Below, piece by piece: positions 19,156-27,675 of a stretch of DNA of 64,000 bases. The notes beneath the pieces were generated by a model, which was not told where the DNA came from, did no database searches, and saw nothing but the letters and a program-made list of their open reading frames with translations. Source of the DNA: Paraburkholderia sp. UYCP14C (GTDB lineage Bacteria; Pseudomonadota; Gammaproteobacteria; Burkholderiales; Burkholderiaceae); contig NZ_SELS01000047.1 in NCBI RefSeq assembly GCF_004197395.1, positions 1-64,000 on the forward strand, written 5' to 3'. The translations under genes and the position numbers were made by a program. The stretch's first letter is position 1. Each line of letters starts with the position of its first letter.

Positions 19156-19273
19156 TTTCTGTCTCCTGATATCAGTAGTTTTACCTTTTCCGCGGCCCCT
19201 TACGGGCGCCCCAACGCGCGATACCTCTGGTTTGAACAGCTTGTTCGGACAAGTTGTCTTCGCAAAAGGCTCC

Positions 19274-20044
19274 TTACACGCGGCGGCCTTCACGAGCCGC
19301 CCGCACCTCGGCGGCCGTCGCTGCCTTGAGATGGTTGGCATCGCTGTTCGGCACGACAAAATCGAATCCCTGAGCGGACCAGCGCGCAGCGACCGCCCCC
19401 GAAGGACAGAAAATGCCGACGTGCTTTTTCTGTCTCTGGGCGACCTCCCTGCATCGTGCAATCGCCGCCAGGACGGTCGGATCGGTTGGGTCCGACGCGG
19501 TCCCCTTTCCCAATGTCAGTCCGAGGTCATTGGGCCCAATGAATATGCCATCCAGACCATCGACTGAAACGATCTCCTCCACGGCATCGAGACCGGCGAC
19601 AGTTTCGATCATGGCCAGCCGGACGATAGTCCCGTCCGCGTGCTCGAAATAATCTGGACCTCCGTAGAGCAGCCCACGGGAGGGGCCAAAACTGCGGTCT
19701 CCGTACGGGGGGTAGCGTGTTGCGGCAACGAAGTCGCGTGCCTGCGCGGCACTGTCGATCATCGGGCAGATGACGCCGTAGGCGCCCGCGTCGAGCGCCT
19801 TCATCAGAAGCGCCGGATTGCAGTCCGGAACCCGGACAAACGGCGTCGCGGGCGTGGCCGAAATGGCCTGCAGCATGCCAATCATCGTCTGAACGTCAGT
19901 CATGCCGTGCTGCAGATCCACCGTGACGCAATCGACCCCGCTCCACCCGATCATTTCCGCGCTGTAGCTGTTGCCGATCGACAGCCAGGCCGATACGGCC
20001 GCGCCTCCGCGCTGCCAGCACTCCCTTACCTTATTCGGACGCAT
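19274..20044 (-). CDS. HpcH/HpaI-family aldolase
   Basis: 256 residues of the class II pyruvate-aldolase family (HpcH/HpaI/GarL). Motifs are SAWLSIGNSYSAEMIG, CVTVDLQHGMTDVQTMIGML (catalytic His), PFVRVPDCNP, GAYGVICPMIDSAAQARDFV and LAMIETVAGLDAVEEIVSVD with the metal-binding Glu, then GLDGIFIGPNDLGLTLG. It cleaves 2-keto-3-deoxy or 4-hydroxy-2-oxo acids to pyruvate plus an aldehyde. ATG 20044 with GAGG upstream is preferred over 20056. It overlaps the preceding dehydrogenase by 14 bases. In this cluster it could be the terminal C-C cleavage step, replacing an IolJ-type aldolase. Confidence 0.88.
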   Translation of the reverse strand: MRPNKVRECWQRGGAAVSAWLSIGNSYSAEMIGWSGVDCVTVDLQHGMTDVQTMIGMLQAISATPATPFVRVPDCNPALLMKALDAGAYGVICPMIDSAAQARDFVAATRYPPYGDRSFGPSRGLLYGGPDYFEHADGTIVRLAMIETVAGLDAVEEIVSVDGLDGIFIGPNDLGLTLGKGTASDPTDPTVLAAIARCREVAQRQKKHVGIFCPSGAVAARWSAQGFDFVVPNSDANHLKAATAAEVRAAREGRRV

Positions 20045-21011
20045 TGGACACCTCATTGAGAACCGAACGATTCACCACAAGAGCGGGGTTGAGATTTCCG
20101 TCGAGGCCGGCAAGCGCATTCCTGACAGCCATCACGCCCATTCCGATCAATGCTTCCGTACTGAGTGCGGCCGAATGCGGGCTGAGCACGACGTTCTGCT
20201 CGCCAGCGAGAGGCGAATCCGCAGGAAGCGGCTCGACCGCGAAAGTGTCGATACCGGCTCCGCGCAGATGACCGTTCCTGATCGACTGGGCGAGCGCATC
20301 CTCGTCGACGATGCCCCCGCGTGCGCTGTTGATCAGCACCGCCCCCGCCGGCATCAGGGCAAGCTCACGTGCGCCAATCAGGTTTCGCGTTTCGGGCCCA
20401 AGCGGAACGTGCAGTGTCACCATATCGGCGCTCGCCAGTCCCTCATCGAGCGTGTTCGCGAACCCAACGCCTGGGAAATTCTCCCGCGTGGCAAACGGGT
20501 CAAAAACGACGACGTCCATACCGAAGGCGCGCGCCCTCGCGGCGACTTCCTGCCCGATCCGGCCATAACCGACGACGAGCAGCCTGCGCCCTCGCAGTTC
20601 GAAGCAGGAGATCTTCGAGCGCGCGGCGAACTCGCCGGCGCGCACCGCCGCATCAAGCCGGATTCCCGAGCGCGCAACCGCGAGCATCAGAAAAAGCGTG
20701 TGTTCAGCGACAGAATTCGAATTGACGTCCCCGACGACGGTCACCGGTATGCCACGTCTTGTGCAGTAGTCCACCGGGATGTTGTCGTAACCGACACCGT
20801 GACGTGACACGACCTGAAGGTCTGGCGCAGCCTCCAGTACCTCGGCCGGCAACAGCGCATCACGCACCGTGATCGCGTTGACGTCGCTCACATGCCTGAG
20901 CAGGTTCTCGCGCGAGAAGTCCGTCACGACCTCATAGGTGATGTCCTGTCGCGCATCGAGCAGGCGCAGCGCTTCGGGATGAAGCGGTTGGATGCAAAGA
21001 ATCTTTTTCAT
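20031..21011 (-). CDS. D-isomer 2-hydroxyacid dehydrogenase (SerA/glyoxylate reductase-like)
   Basis: 326 residues with the 2-hydroxyacid dehydrogenase two-domain fold. SRHGVGYDNIPVDYC and VVGDVNSNSVAEHTLFLMLA lie in the first half. The NAD motif is LLVVGYGRIGQEVAARARAF, the catalytic Arg is in INSARGGIVDEDAL, and the Glu/His pair is in FAVEPLPADSPL and VVLSPHSAALS. It interconverts a 2-keto acid and a D-2-hydroxy acid; substrates such as tartronate semialdehyde or hydroxypyruvate are possible. The start is preceded by an 11-bp tandem repeat containing ATGA junctions. Confidence 0.88.
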   Translation of the reverse strand: MKKILCIQPLHPEALRLLDARQDITYEVVTDFSRENLLRHVSDVNAITVRDALLPAEVLEAAPDLQVVSRHGVGYDNIPVDYCTRRGIPVTVVGDVNSNSVAEHTLFLMLAVARSGIRLDAAVRAGEFAARSKISCFELRGRRLLVVGYGRIGQEVAARARAFGMDVVVFDPFATRENFPGVGFANTLDEGLASADMVTLHVPLGPETRNLIGARELALMPAGAVLINSARGGIVDEDALAQSIRNGHLRGAGIDTFAVEPLPADSPLAGEQNVVLSPHSAALSTEALIGMGVMAVRNALAGLDGNLNPALVVNRSVLNEVSNASE

Positions 21012-21036
21012 GTCAGTCTCATGTCTGTCTCATGTC
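21009..21036 (-). repeat. 11-bp tandem repeat carrying coupled mini-ORFs at a gene start
   Basis: Between the epimerase stop and the hydroxyacid dehydrogenase start, ATGAGACAGAC is followed by ATGAGACTGAC and then the gene's ATGA. Each unit reads as a four-codon mini-ORF (ATG-AGA-CWG-ACA-TGA) whose TGA overlaps the next ATG, so ribosomes could hop by reinitiation into the gene. Confidence 0.55.
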
Positions 21037-21864
21037 TCACCAGCGGGAGCCGAAGAGTGGCACCGTGGCTCCCATAGGAATGAGCCGTTCGCGTAACCCG
21101 GCACCCCGGTCTTTCATCAGGTTGGTCGCAGTCAACGTTGGTCTGTGAGACTGGACAGGGTCGTAACCAATTGTTTCTTTCGCCTCCTCCAGGTCCCATC
21201 GGCTGCCGTGATTGCGGGACACGATATTGAGCACTGCCGAACCCTCGAATGGGCTCGATACCGACCGGATCACCGCCTGCGCCCAGTCGTCGTTACCCAG
21301 CCACATTTCCTGGCCCCAACGGCCGAATGCCATATGCGGCCCGGGCAGGTTGTCGCCGGGCTGGCAGTAGCCAATCCGTAGCGAGATGACCGACATGCCG
21401 GTGCGCGCTGCAGCAGCCAGTCCATAGCGTTCGACGAAGAGCTTGGACGCACCATACGGATTGACCGGCAGCGGGCTAAGCCCGCTGGTCAGCCGTTCGT
21501 CCCTGAAGCGATACCCACCCAGCACCCAGTTCGAACTGGCGAAGACGAACCGCCTCAGACGCGCCTCCTCGGCGGCCCTGAAAACATTCAGCGCCAGTTC
21601 GATATTCAGGCGGGTAATCGAGTCCCATGAACCAACCGGTTTTGGGTCGGCCGCCAGATGTAGCACTGCGTCTACCCCTTCGAACTGGCGCGCCCACGAT
21701 CGGTCATAGCGCTCCAGGTCTGCGGTAATCACGTTCGGGTCACCCGTCGAGTTACGTCCGATACCGATGACCTCAACGTTTTCAAGCGTCTTCAACGCTG
21801 CCACCGCTTTCGCTCCGAGGTTGCCTGTGGATCCGGTAACCAGAACGCGCTTTGCCGAAGTCAT
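21037..21864 (-). CDS. NAD-dependent epimerase/dehydratase, uronate dehydrogenase-like
   Basis: 275 residues of the extended SDR family. The NAD motif is VLVTGSTGNLGAKAVAAL, followed by AVLHLAADPKPVGSWDSI, the catalytic Ser in FVFASSNWVLGGY and the Tyr/Lys pair in NPYGASKLFVERYG. The SSN...YGASK arrangement and length are closest to uronate dehydrogenase, which oxidises galacturonate/glucuronate to aldarolactones. The start at 21864 follows AGGAGACGCC; the frame's longer version begins inside the IolD-like gene. It lies 8 bp downstream of that gene. Another sugar dehydrogenase or epimerase role is possible. Confidence 0.8.
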   Translation of the reverse strand: MTSAKRVLVTGSTGNLGAKAVAALKTLENVEVIGIGRNSTGDPNVITADLERYDRSWARQFEGVDAVLHLAADPKPVGSWDSITRLNIELALNVFRAAEEARLRRFVFASSNWVLGGYRFRDERLTSGLSPLPVNPYGASKLFVERYGLAAAARTGMSVISLRIGYCQPGDNLPGPHMAFGRWGQEMWLGNDDWAQAVIRSVSSPFEGSAVLNIVSRNHGSRWDLEEAKETIGYDPVQSHRPTLTATNLMKDRGAGLRERLIPMGATVPLFGSRW

Positions 21865-21872
21865 GGCGTCTC

Positions 21873-23720
21873 CTAGATGCCCTTGCGCTGATACCGGCGC
21901 TGCGATTCCTGAGCGGTACGTGCTTCTTCGATCGACGCTCGGTTGGTCACCTCGGGCATACCGACGTCCCACCAGGAACCCCCTTCCGTCCATTCGTACG
22001 GATGCGTGCGGATGGCGATGACATAGGTCCGATCAGCTTCTCGCGCACGAGCAAGTGCGGCCTCAAATTCCTCGATGGTCGTCACGTTTTCAGAAAGCGC
22101 GCCCATCGATCGGGCGTGCATCGCGAAGTCAATCCGCGGCACGTCGCCAGAACGCTTCGACGATGCGAAAAGATTGTTGAATTCGGCCCCACCCTTGGAC
22201 GTCTGCAGCCGATTGATGACGGCAAAGCCGCCGTTGTCGCAGACAATGCAGATGAACTTGTTGCCGGTCAGGATGGACGAGTAGATGTCCGAGTTCATGA
22301 TGAGGTAGGACCCATCGCCGACAAACGCAAACATCTCGCGGTCGGGATTGGCGATTTTTTGCCCGTACGCTCCGGCAATCTCGTATCCCATGCAGGAAAA
22401 GCCGTACTCGGACTCAAACGTGCCCACCCCGATCGACTTCCAGGTGCAATACAGCTCGCCAGGCAGACCGCCCGCTGCCGAGATAATGACGTCGGTAGGC
22501 TTCGCATTGCGCTGAACCGCACCGATCACCTGTGCGTAGTTCGGAATCGCCTGCGGACGAAACGTCGTGTCGCGCTCAACGATGGCGTCCCACGAAGCCT
22601 TTTCCTCAACCGCACGTCCCCCCCAGGCCGCAGGGGCAACCCAACCCTCAAGCCGCCGCGACAATTGCTTCAGCGAGAGCTTCGCGTCGCCCACGACCGG
22701 ATGCGCCATATGCTTGTTGGCATCAAAGCGGTTAGTGTTAAGCGACACGAAACGCACGTCGCGATTGCGAAACACGCTCCACGACCCCGTGGTCATGTCC
22801 GCCAGGCGCGTCCCGATGTTGATGACCACGTCCGCCTCTTCAGCAATCCGGTTACCGGCGTGGCCGCCCATCACGCCGACCGAAGCCAGGTTGAGACGAT
22901 GCTCGTGGAGAAGCGCTGAACGACCCATCACCGTCTCGACGACGGGAATGCCGAACGCGTCTGAGAATTGGGCGAGTTCGTCGCAGGCGCCCGAATAGTG
23001 CACACCGCCGCCGGCGACGATAAGCGGGCGCTTGGCGGACCGGATGATCGCGGCTGCCTCGTCCAGCTGAATGTCCGGCGCCTGGTAGCGCTCGATGCGA
23101 TGCACGCGCTCCTTGAAGAACTCCACCGGATAGTCGAATGCCTCGCCCTGCACGTCCTGTGCCAGCGACAGCGTGGCGGGCCCGCAATCGCCAGCGTCAA
23201 GCAACAGTGAGACCGCCTGAGGCAGCGAGCTCAGAATCTGCTCGGGCCGGGTGATCCGGTCAAAGAATGCCGACACTGCCTTGAAGGCATCGTTGGTGGT
23301 TATCGTCAGGTCGTGAAAATGCTCGACCTGCTGCAGCACGGGATCAGGAAAGCGCGAAGCGAAGTTGTCCCCGCACAGAAGCAGCACGGGCAGACGGTCG
23401 GACAATGCCACGGCCGCGGCTGTCACCATGTTTGATGATCCCGGACCAACCGAGGCCGAGCAGACGTGAATCTGCTTGCGACGCCGGGCGCGAGCGTAAG
23501 CGACAGCCGCCAGCGCCATGGATTGTTCATTCTGTCCACGGTAAGTCGGCAGCGTGTCCTGTACTTCTTCCAGCGCCGATCCAAGGCAGGTCACGTTGCC
23601 ATGTCCAAAGATTGCGTGCACACCCGTGAACAGCGGCAGCACTTCGCCATCCGTATCGATCTTCTGTGCGATCAGAAACTTGACAATGGCCTGAGCGAGG
23701 GTAAGGCGAACCGTTTCCAT
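21873..23720 (-). CDS. iolD: IolD-like TPP-dependent trihydroxycyclohexane-dione hydrolase
   Basis: 615 residues of the thiamine-pyrophosphate acetolactate-synthase fold, the usual IolD length. The opening RLTLAQAIVKFL, then VLPLFTGVHAIFGHGNVTCL and PTYRGQNEQSMALAAVAYA are IolD-type (RGQNEQ with the catalytic Glu). The TPP/Mg motif is FVGDGSYLIMNSDIYSSI with CDNGGFAVINRLQ. IolD hydrolyses 3D-(3,5/4)-trihydroxycyclohexane-1,2-dione, opening the inositol ring to 5-deoxyglucuronate. The rest of a classical iol operon (iolB, iolC) is not in the cluster, so the exact substrate may differ. Confidence 0.86.
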   Translation of the reverse strand: METVRLTLAQAIVKFLIAQKIDTDGEVLPLFTGVHAIFGHGNVTCLGSALEEVQDTLPTYRGQNEQSMALAAVAYARARRRKQIHVCSASVGPGSSNMVTAAAVALSDRLPVLLLCGDNFASRFPDPVLQQVEHFHDLTITTNDAFKAVSAFFDRITRPEQILSSLPQAVSLLLDAGDCGPATLSLAQDVQGEAFDYPVEFFKERVHRIERYQAPDIQLDEAAAIIRSAKRPLIVAGGGVHYSGACDELAQFSDAFGIPVVETVMGRSALLHEHRLNLASVGVMGGHAGNRIAEEADVVINIGTRLADMTTGSWSVFRNRDVRFVSLNTNRFDANKHMAHPVVGDAKLSLKQLSRRLEGWVAPAAWGGRAVEEKASWDAIVERDTTFRPQAIPNYAQVIGAVQRNAKPTDVIISAAGGLPGELYCTWKSIGVGTFESEYGFSCMGYEIAGAYGQKIANPDREMFAFVGDGSYLIMNSDIYSSILTGNKFICIVCDNGGFAVINRLQTSKGGAEFNNLFASSKRSGDVPRIDFAMHARSMGALSENVTTIEEFEAALARAREADRTYVIAIRTHPYEWTEGGSWWDVGMPEVTNRASIEEARTAQESQRRYQRKGI

Positions 23721-23756
23721 GCTTAAAGTCTCCAGATATTCTTGTACGAGCGCGTG

Positions 23757-24524
23757 TTAGCTGGTACTTGTCCAGCCGCTATCGAGCATCAGGGCAGAAC
23801 CCGTCATCAGGGCAGAAGCGTCAGAGGCGAGAAACACAATCGCGCCCATGATGTCTTCCGGTACGCCTAAGCGGCCAAGCTTCAGCTTGCCGAGAACGGC
23901 GTCCCGAAACGCGCCGTCGGCGAAAAATGGCTTCGTCATCGGTGTTTCGATAAACGTCGGGCAAAGCGTATTCACACGTATTGCGTGCGCGCCGAGTTCC
24001 GCTGCCATTGCCTTTGTCATACCTTCCACCGCGTGCTTGGTCGCGCAATAGACAGTTCTTCGCGCCGCGCCGACATGACCCATCTGTGACGACAGGTTGA
24101 TGATCGAGCCCGGCCGGCCATCACGGACCAGCTTGCGAGCCACCCCCTGGGCGATGAAAAAGGCCGCGCGCACATTCACGTTGAAAACGAAGTCGTAATC
24201 AGCCGCTTCGGTATTCAGGAAAGCGGCCGGGCGGTTCGTACCGGCGTTATTGACAAGGATGTCAAACGCCGGGGCGTGTTCGAGCCAGGCTGAGGTCGCC
24301 TCGAGATCAACGACGTCAAGCGCGACCCCGCTTGCCTTGCCCCCGGCCTCACCGATCGCAGCCGCAGCTTCGTGCACCTCCTGTGACGAGCGGGCAGCCA
24401 GAACCACTTCTGCGCCCGCTGCGGCGAGAGCCGACGCAGCGGCGAGGCCGAGGCCGCGGCCCGCGCCGGTGACCAATGCGCGACGCCCGTCGAGGCGCAT
24501 GGAAGGCGTGACTGGGATATGCAT
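23757..24524 (-). CDS. SDR-family oxidoreductase (gluconate 5-dehydrogenase-like)
   Basis: 255 residues. The cofactor motif is ALVTGAGRGLGLAAASAL, then FDILVNNAGTNRPAAF, the catalytic Ser in IINLSSQMGHVGA, YCATKHAVEGMTKAMA and the C-terminal LMTGSALMLDSGWT. The NNAGTNRP stretch resembles the gluconate/2-deoxygluconate dehydrogenase branch. It lies 10 bp after the HisD-like gene and 36 bp before the IolD-like gene, so it is part of the same transcript. It probably oxidises a polyol or keto-sugar intermediate. Confidence 0.86.
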   Translation of the reverse strand: MHIPVTPSMRLDGRRALVTGAGRGLGLAAASALAAAGAEVVLAARSSQEVHEAAAAIGEAGGKASGVALDVVDLEATSAWLEHAPAFDILVNNAGTNRPAAFLNTEAADYDFVFNVNVRAAFFIAQGVARKLVRDGRPGSIINLSSQMGHVGAARRTVYCATKHAVEGMTKAMAAELGAHAIRVNTLCPTFIETPMTKPFFADGAFRDAVLGKLKLGRLGVPEDIMGAIVFLASDASALMTGSALMLDSGWTSTS

Positions 24525-24534
24525 GATTGCTCGC

Positions 24535-25863
24535 CTAGCCGACTTTCGCCGTGGTGCGGGCGGCGGCCGTATAGGGCTTCACATCGAGTCCACCGAACCG
24601 GCGCAGGCGGATATTGGCCTGCTCCCCGTGTCCGGCGAACCCCTCCAGCGCGCACAGACGCGAGCAATACTCGCCAACCAGGGTCGTCGCTTCGTTTGTC
24701 TTCACATACTGGTAGGTGCAGGTCTTGAGGAACTTGCCGACCCACAGCCCACCGGTATAGCGTGCCGACTTCAACGTGGGCAATGTGTGATTGGTTCCGA
24801 TCACCTTGTCGCCATACGCGACGTTGGTGCGCGGCCCGAGGAACAGAGCGCCGTAGTTGGTCATGTTCTTGAGGAACCAGTCGTCCCGGTCGGTCATGAC
24901 CTGCACATGCTCCGATGCAATGTCATCGGCAACACGAAGCGCATCTTCATAGTCGTCGGCGACGATGATCTGACCGTAGTCATCCCACGCAGCACGGGCG
25001 GTCTCCCCCGTCGGCATCAGGTCGAGCAGGCGTTCGATCTCCCGCTGGGTGTCGTGCGCGAGCTTTTCCGAAACCGTGAGAAGGATTGCCGGGGAATTCC
25101 GGCCGTGTTCGGCCTGACCCAGCAGGTCGACTGCACAGATTTCGCCGTCGACGGTCTCATCGGCAATGACCAGCGTTTCTGTCGGTCCGGCGAAGAGGTC
25201 GATGCCTACTCGCCCAAAGAGTTGACGCTTGGCCTCGGCAACGTAGGCGTTGCCCGGACCGACCAGCATGTCAACCGCATGAATCGTCTTCGTGCCCACC
25301 GCCATCGCGGCGATCGCCTGGATGCCTCCAAGCACATAGATTTCGTCGGCACCCGCCAGGTGTTGCGCGGCAACGATTGCCGCCGCGGGCTTGCCCTTGA
25401 AGGGAGGCGCACAGGTCACGACACGCTTCACGCCAGCCACTTTCGCAGTAAGCACCGACATGTGCGCTGACGCGAGAAGCGGATATTTGCCACCTGGCAC
25501 GTAGCAGCCGACTGAATTCATCGGGATGTTCTTGTGTCCAAGGAATACGCCAGGAAGCGTCTCCTGTTCGACGTCGAGCATCGACGCGCGCTGGATTTCT
25601 GCGAAGTTGCGCACCTGTGCCTGAGCAAACCTGATGTCCTCGAGTTCGCCTTCGGACAGCTCATTCAGGCAGGCCTGAATCTCCTGGTCAGTCAGCCGGT
25701 AGCTCTCGCGATCCAGACCATCAAACCTGATCGACATCTCGCGCACCGCCGCGTCTCCGCGGACTTCGACGTCCCGAATCGCATCTTCGACCGTTTGCCT
25801 GACCTTGTTATCGATCTCCCGCCGTGCTGCTTCGTCAATGCCCTGCTTGAGCCAACGTGCCAT
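24535..25863 (-). CDS. Histidinol dehydrogenase-like NAD-dependent alcohol dehydrogenase (HpsN-like)
   Basis: 442 residues of the HisD family. Metal and active-site motifs are [59 protein letters not shown] (zinc-site Gln/His), [14 protein letters not shown] (Asp, His) and the C-terminal GHGEQANIR His. The absence of any his gene nearby and closeness to the sulfopropanediol dehydrogenase (HpsN) branch suggest four-electron oxidation of an alcohol to an acid in a catabolic route. It is the promoter-proximal gene of the cluster, divergent from the IclR gene. Confidence 0.87.
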   Translation of the reverse strand: MARWLKQGIDEAARREIDNKVRQTVEDAIRDVEVRGDAAVREMSIRFDGLDRESYRLTDQEIQACLNELSEGELEDIRFAQAQVRNFAEIQRASMLDVEQETLPGVFLGHKNIPMNSVGCYVPGGKYPLLASAHMSVLTAKVAGVKRVVTCAPPFKGKPAAAIVAAQHLAGADEIYVLGGIQAIAAMAVGTKTIHAVDMLVGPGNAYVAEAKRQLFGRVGIDLFAGPTETLVIADETVDGEICAVDLLGQAEHGRNSPAILLTVSEKLAHDTQREIERLLDLMPTGETARAAWDDYGQIIVADDYEDALRVADDIASEHVQVMTDRDDWFLKNMTNYGALFLGPRTNVAYGDKVIGTNHTLPTLKSARYTGGLWVGKFLKTCTYQYVKTNEATTLVGEYCSRLCALEGFAGHGEQANIRLRRFGGLDVKPYTAAARTTAKVG

Positions 25864-25954
25864 TTCATCTGTCTCCTGGAAAGTTCATCGCCTGCATGCA
25901 GTTGATGAGTTCAGTGTAGGAGCCGTCGTACCCCGTGTCAACATATCGCGCATC

Positions 25955-25971
25955 TGTGCGTTTATCGCACA
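25955..25971. promoter_or_regulatory. IclR-type operator, copy 1
   Basis: TGTGCGTTTATCGCACA is a perfect 6-bp inverted repeat around TTTAT, 92 bp upstream of the HisD-like start and on the flank of the divergent iclR-family gene. A near-identical copy lies 147 bp away. Confidence 0.65.
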
Positions 25972-26101
25972 TCGTTCGTGTTTAAGATGTGAAATCCAGC
26001 TGGAAAGCACGCCTTGTCGGGCTCTCTGCTGAGGAGAGTACGCATGAATGACGCTCGATTGAGCCAGCACTTCGGGGAAAACACCTATTATTTCGCACGC
26101 T

Positions 26102-26118
26102 TGCGCGTTTATCGCACA
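26102..26118. promoter_or_regulatory. IclR-type operator, copy 2
   Basis: TGCGCGTTTATCGCACA differs from copy 1 at one position in the left arm. It lies 39 bp before the iclR-family ATG, well placed for autorepression, while copy 1 would control the catabolic operon. Confidence 0.62.
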
Positions 26119-26156
26119 TCTGGGACAATAGAATCCAATTTAGGGGCTTGACGGTT

Positions 26157-26960
26157 ATGGACTCGACCAAGGAATTACAGAAGCAGGACTTCGCCCAGAC
26201 GCTCGCGAGAGGCCTGGCGTGCATGGAGGTTTTGGCGGATGCGACCGCTCCGTTGGGATGCAGCGAAGTCGCGACCGAGATGGGTGTGAGCCGCGCGGCA
26301 GCACGCCGGATCCTGCTCACGCTTGTGCACCTCGGCTATGTAGCCGAAGACCGCGGGGAATACAGTTCGTCGCCCAAGGTGCTATCCCTGGGTCGAGGCA
26401 TGCTGGCCAAAGGTAGCCTCTGGAGTACGGTCGCGACCGAGGTACTTCAATTCGCCGACCGCCTCGATGACGCGTGCTCGATCTCCGTGCTGGAGGGGCT
26501 CGACATTCTTTTTGTGTGCCGCGATGCGACACGCCGCATTTTCACTTCCAGACTGGGCATCGGCGACCGGCTTCCGGCCCATTGCTCGGCAAGTGGCAAG
26601 GTACTCCTCGCAAACCTGCCGGAAGCGGAACTGGATCGACGTCTGGACGGCGTGACGTTGAAGGCGCAAGGTCCGGCGTCGATCACCGACAGTGCAACGT
26701 TGAAGATCGCCCTGAATCAGATCAGGACGGTGGACTACGCGCTCGCGATTGATGAAATGGAACCCGGTACGCTGTCACTCGCTGTCCCACTGCGGGAACG
26801 GTCGGGCAGAGTGATTGCTGCGATGAGCTTCGCCTCTCATCGATCGAGACGTACACCTGAAGATCTCTCGGCCAACGTTCTGCCCGAACTGCGGGAAGCG
26901 GCTTCCCGTGTCCAGGCTACGATTCGCGACTTTCAGGATCGTGGATGGGTCATCATCTAG
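26157..26960 (+). CDS. IclR-family transcriptional regulator
   Basis: 267 residues. The winged-helix domain reads TLARGLACMEVLADATAPLG and VSRAAARRILLTLVHLGYV. The effector domain includes LDILFVCRDATRR, RLPAHCSASGKVLLANL and DEMEPGTLSLAVPLRERSGR, a layout close to PcaR/PobR-type IclR members. ATG 26157 is preferred over the in-frame TTG at 26148, which sits too close to AGGGG. It is divergent from the 14-kb minus-strand cyclitol/sugar cluster and flanked by two matching palindromes, so it is the probable regulator of that cluster. Confidence 0.9.
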   Translation: MDSTKELQKQDFAQTLARGLACMEVLADATAPLGCSEVATEMGVSRAAARRILLTLVHLGYVAEDRGEYSSSPKVLSLGRGMLAKGSLWSTVATEVLQFADRLDDACSISVLEGLDILFVCRDATRRIFTSRLGIGDRLPAHCSASGKVLLANLPEAELDRRLDGVTLKAQGPASITDSATLKIALNQIRTVDYALAIDEMEPGTLSLAVPLRERSGRVIAAMSFASHRSRRTPEDLSANVLPELREAASRVQATIRDFQDRGWVII

Positions 26961-27005
26961 CAGTTCGGCTTTTCATGTAAGTTAGTCGCCCCCTCCGTCG
27001 CACTT

Positions 27006-27420
27006 TTACTGACGTATCTCGTCCGGCTTCAGCTTGCCTTCGCGCGCGGCCCTCGACAGATCTGCCATTTCCTTCGCGATGTCGACGAGACCCTTCTTGT
27101 CCGCGTCGTGAATCACCGGAACGACGAGGCCGTTCGGCGTGTGCGCGGCAAATCCGATGTGGCAGTACTGCTTGAACACCAGGTTGTCGCCGTCGAGGCT
27201 CGCATTGAACGTCAGGAACTTCTTCAGGGCCGCCACGCAGGCCTTGATCACGAACGCGAGCATCGTGAACTTGATGCCGGCCTTTTCGTTTTCCTTGTTC
27301 AGCTTCACGCGCAGCGCCTCGAGCTCGGTGACGTCCGCTTCGTCGTTGTTCGTGACGTACGGAATCATGACCCAGTTGCGATGCTGCTGGCTGATACGCG
27401 ACACGATCTGCTTTGCGGCT
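27006..27420 (-). pseudogene. aceF: aceF remnant (dihydrolipoamide acetyltransferase catalytic-domain fragment)
   Basis: Minus-strand frame matching the middle of the E2 catalytic domain of the pyruvate dehydrogenase complex: RNWVMIPYVTNNDEADVTEL, ENEKAGIKFTMLAFVIKACV, KKFLTFNASLDGDNLVFKQY and HTPNGLVVPVIHDADKKGLV. It ends at EGKLKPDEIRQ with a stop, where intact proteins continue with the GGCFTISSLGG block and the catalytic HRVxDG region. Lipoyl and peripheral-subunit domains are missing. It is an internal fragment of a housekeeping gene stranded between two catabolic modules. Confidence 0.88.
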
Positions 27421-27675
27421 TGTCGCCTGCCGCACACGCCCACCGACACGGCCGAATCCCACGCGAAAAGCATCTCACAAATACCCCGCGTGGAATTTCC
27501 TTTCCATTCGCAGCGCCTTGCCTGGCGCGGCTGCTGCTCGCCTTGATGGAAATCCATCATTTTTCGACGTGAAGGCGCGGGTTGCATCGTCTATCGTTGA
27601 CCCAACCAAATACCTGCCCGCCACGCCTCGCTGACGGGAAGTCCGCAAACTCACATCACAAGCTGGAGACACTGC

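Noticed and set aside
24535-25863. Biosynthetic histidinol dehydrogenase (HisD)
   Set aside because: No his genes nearby and the gene lies at the head of a sugar catabolic cluster; the HpsN-like catabolic branch fits better.
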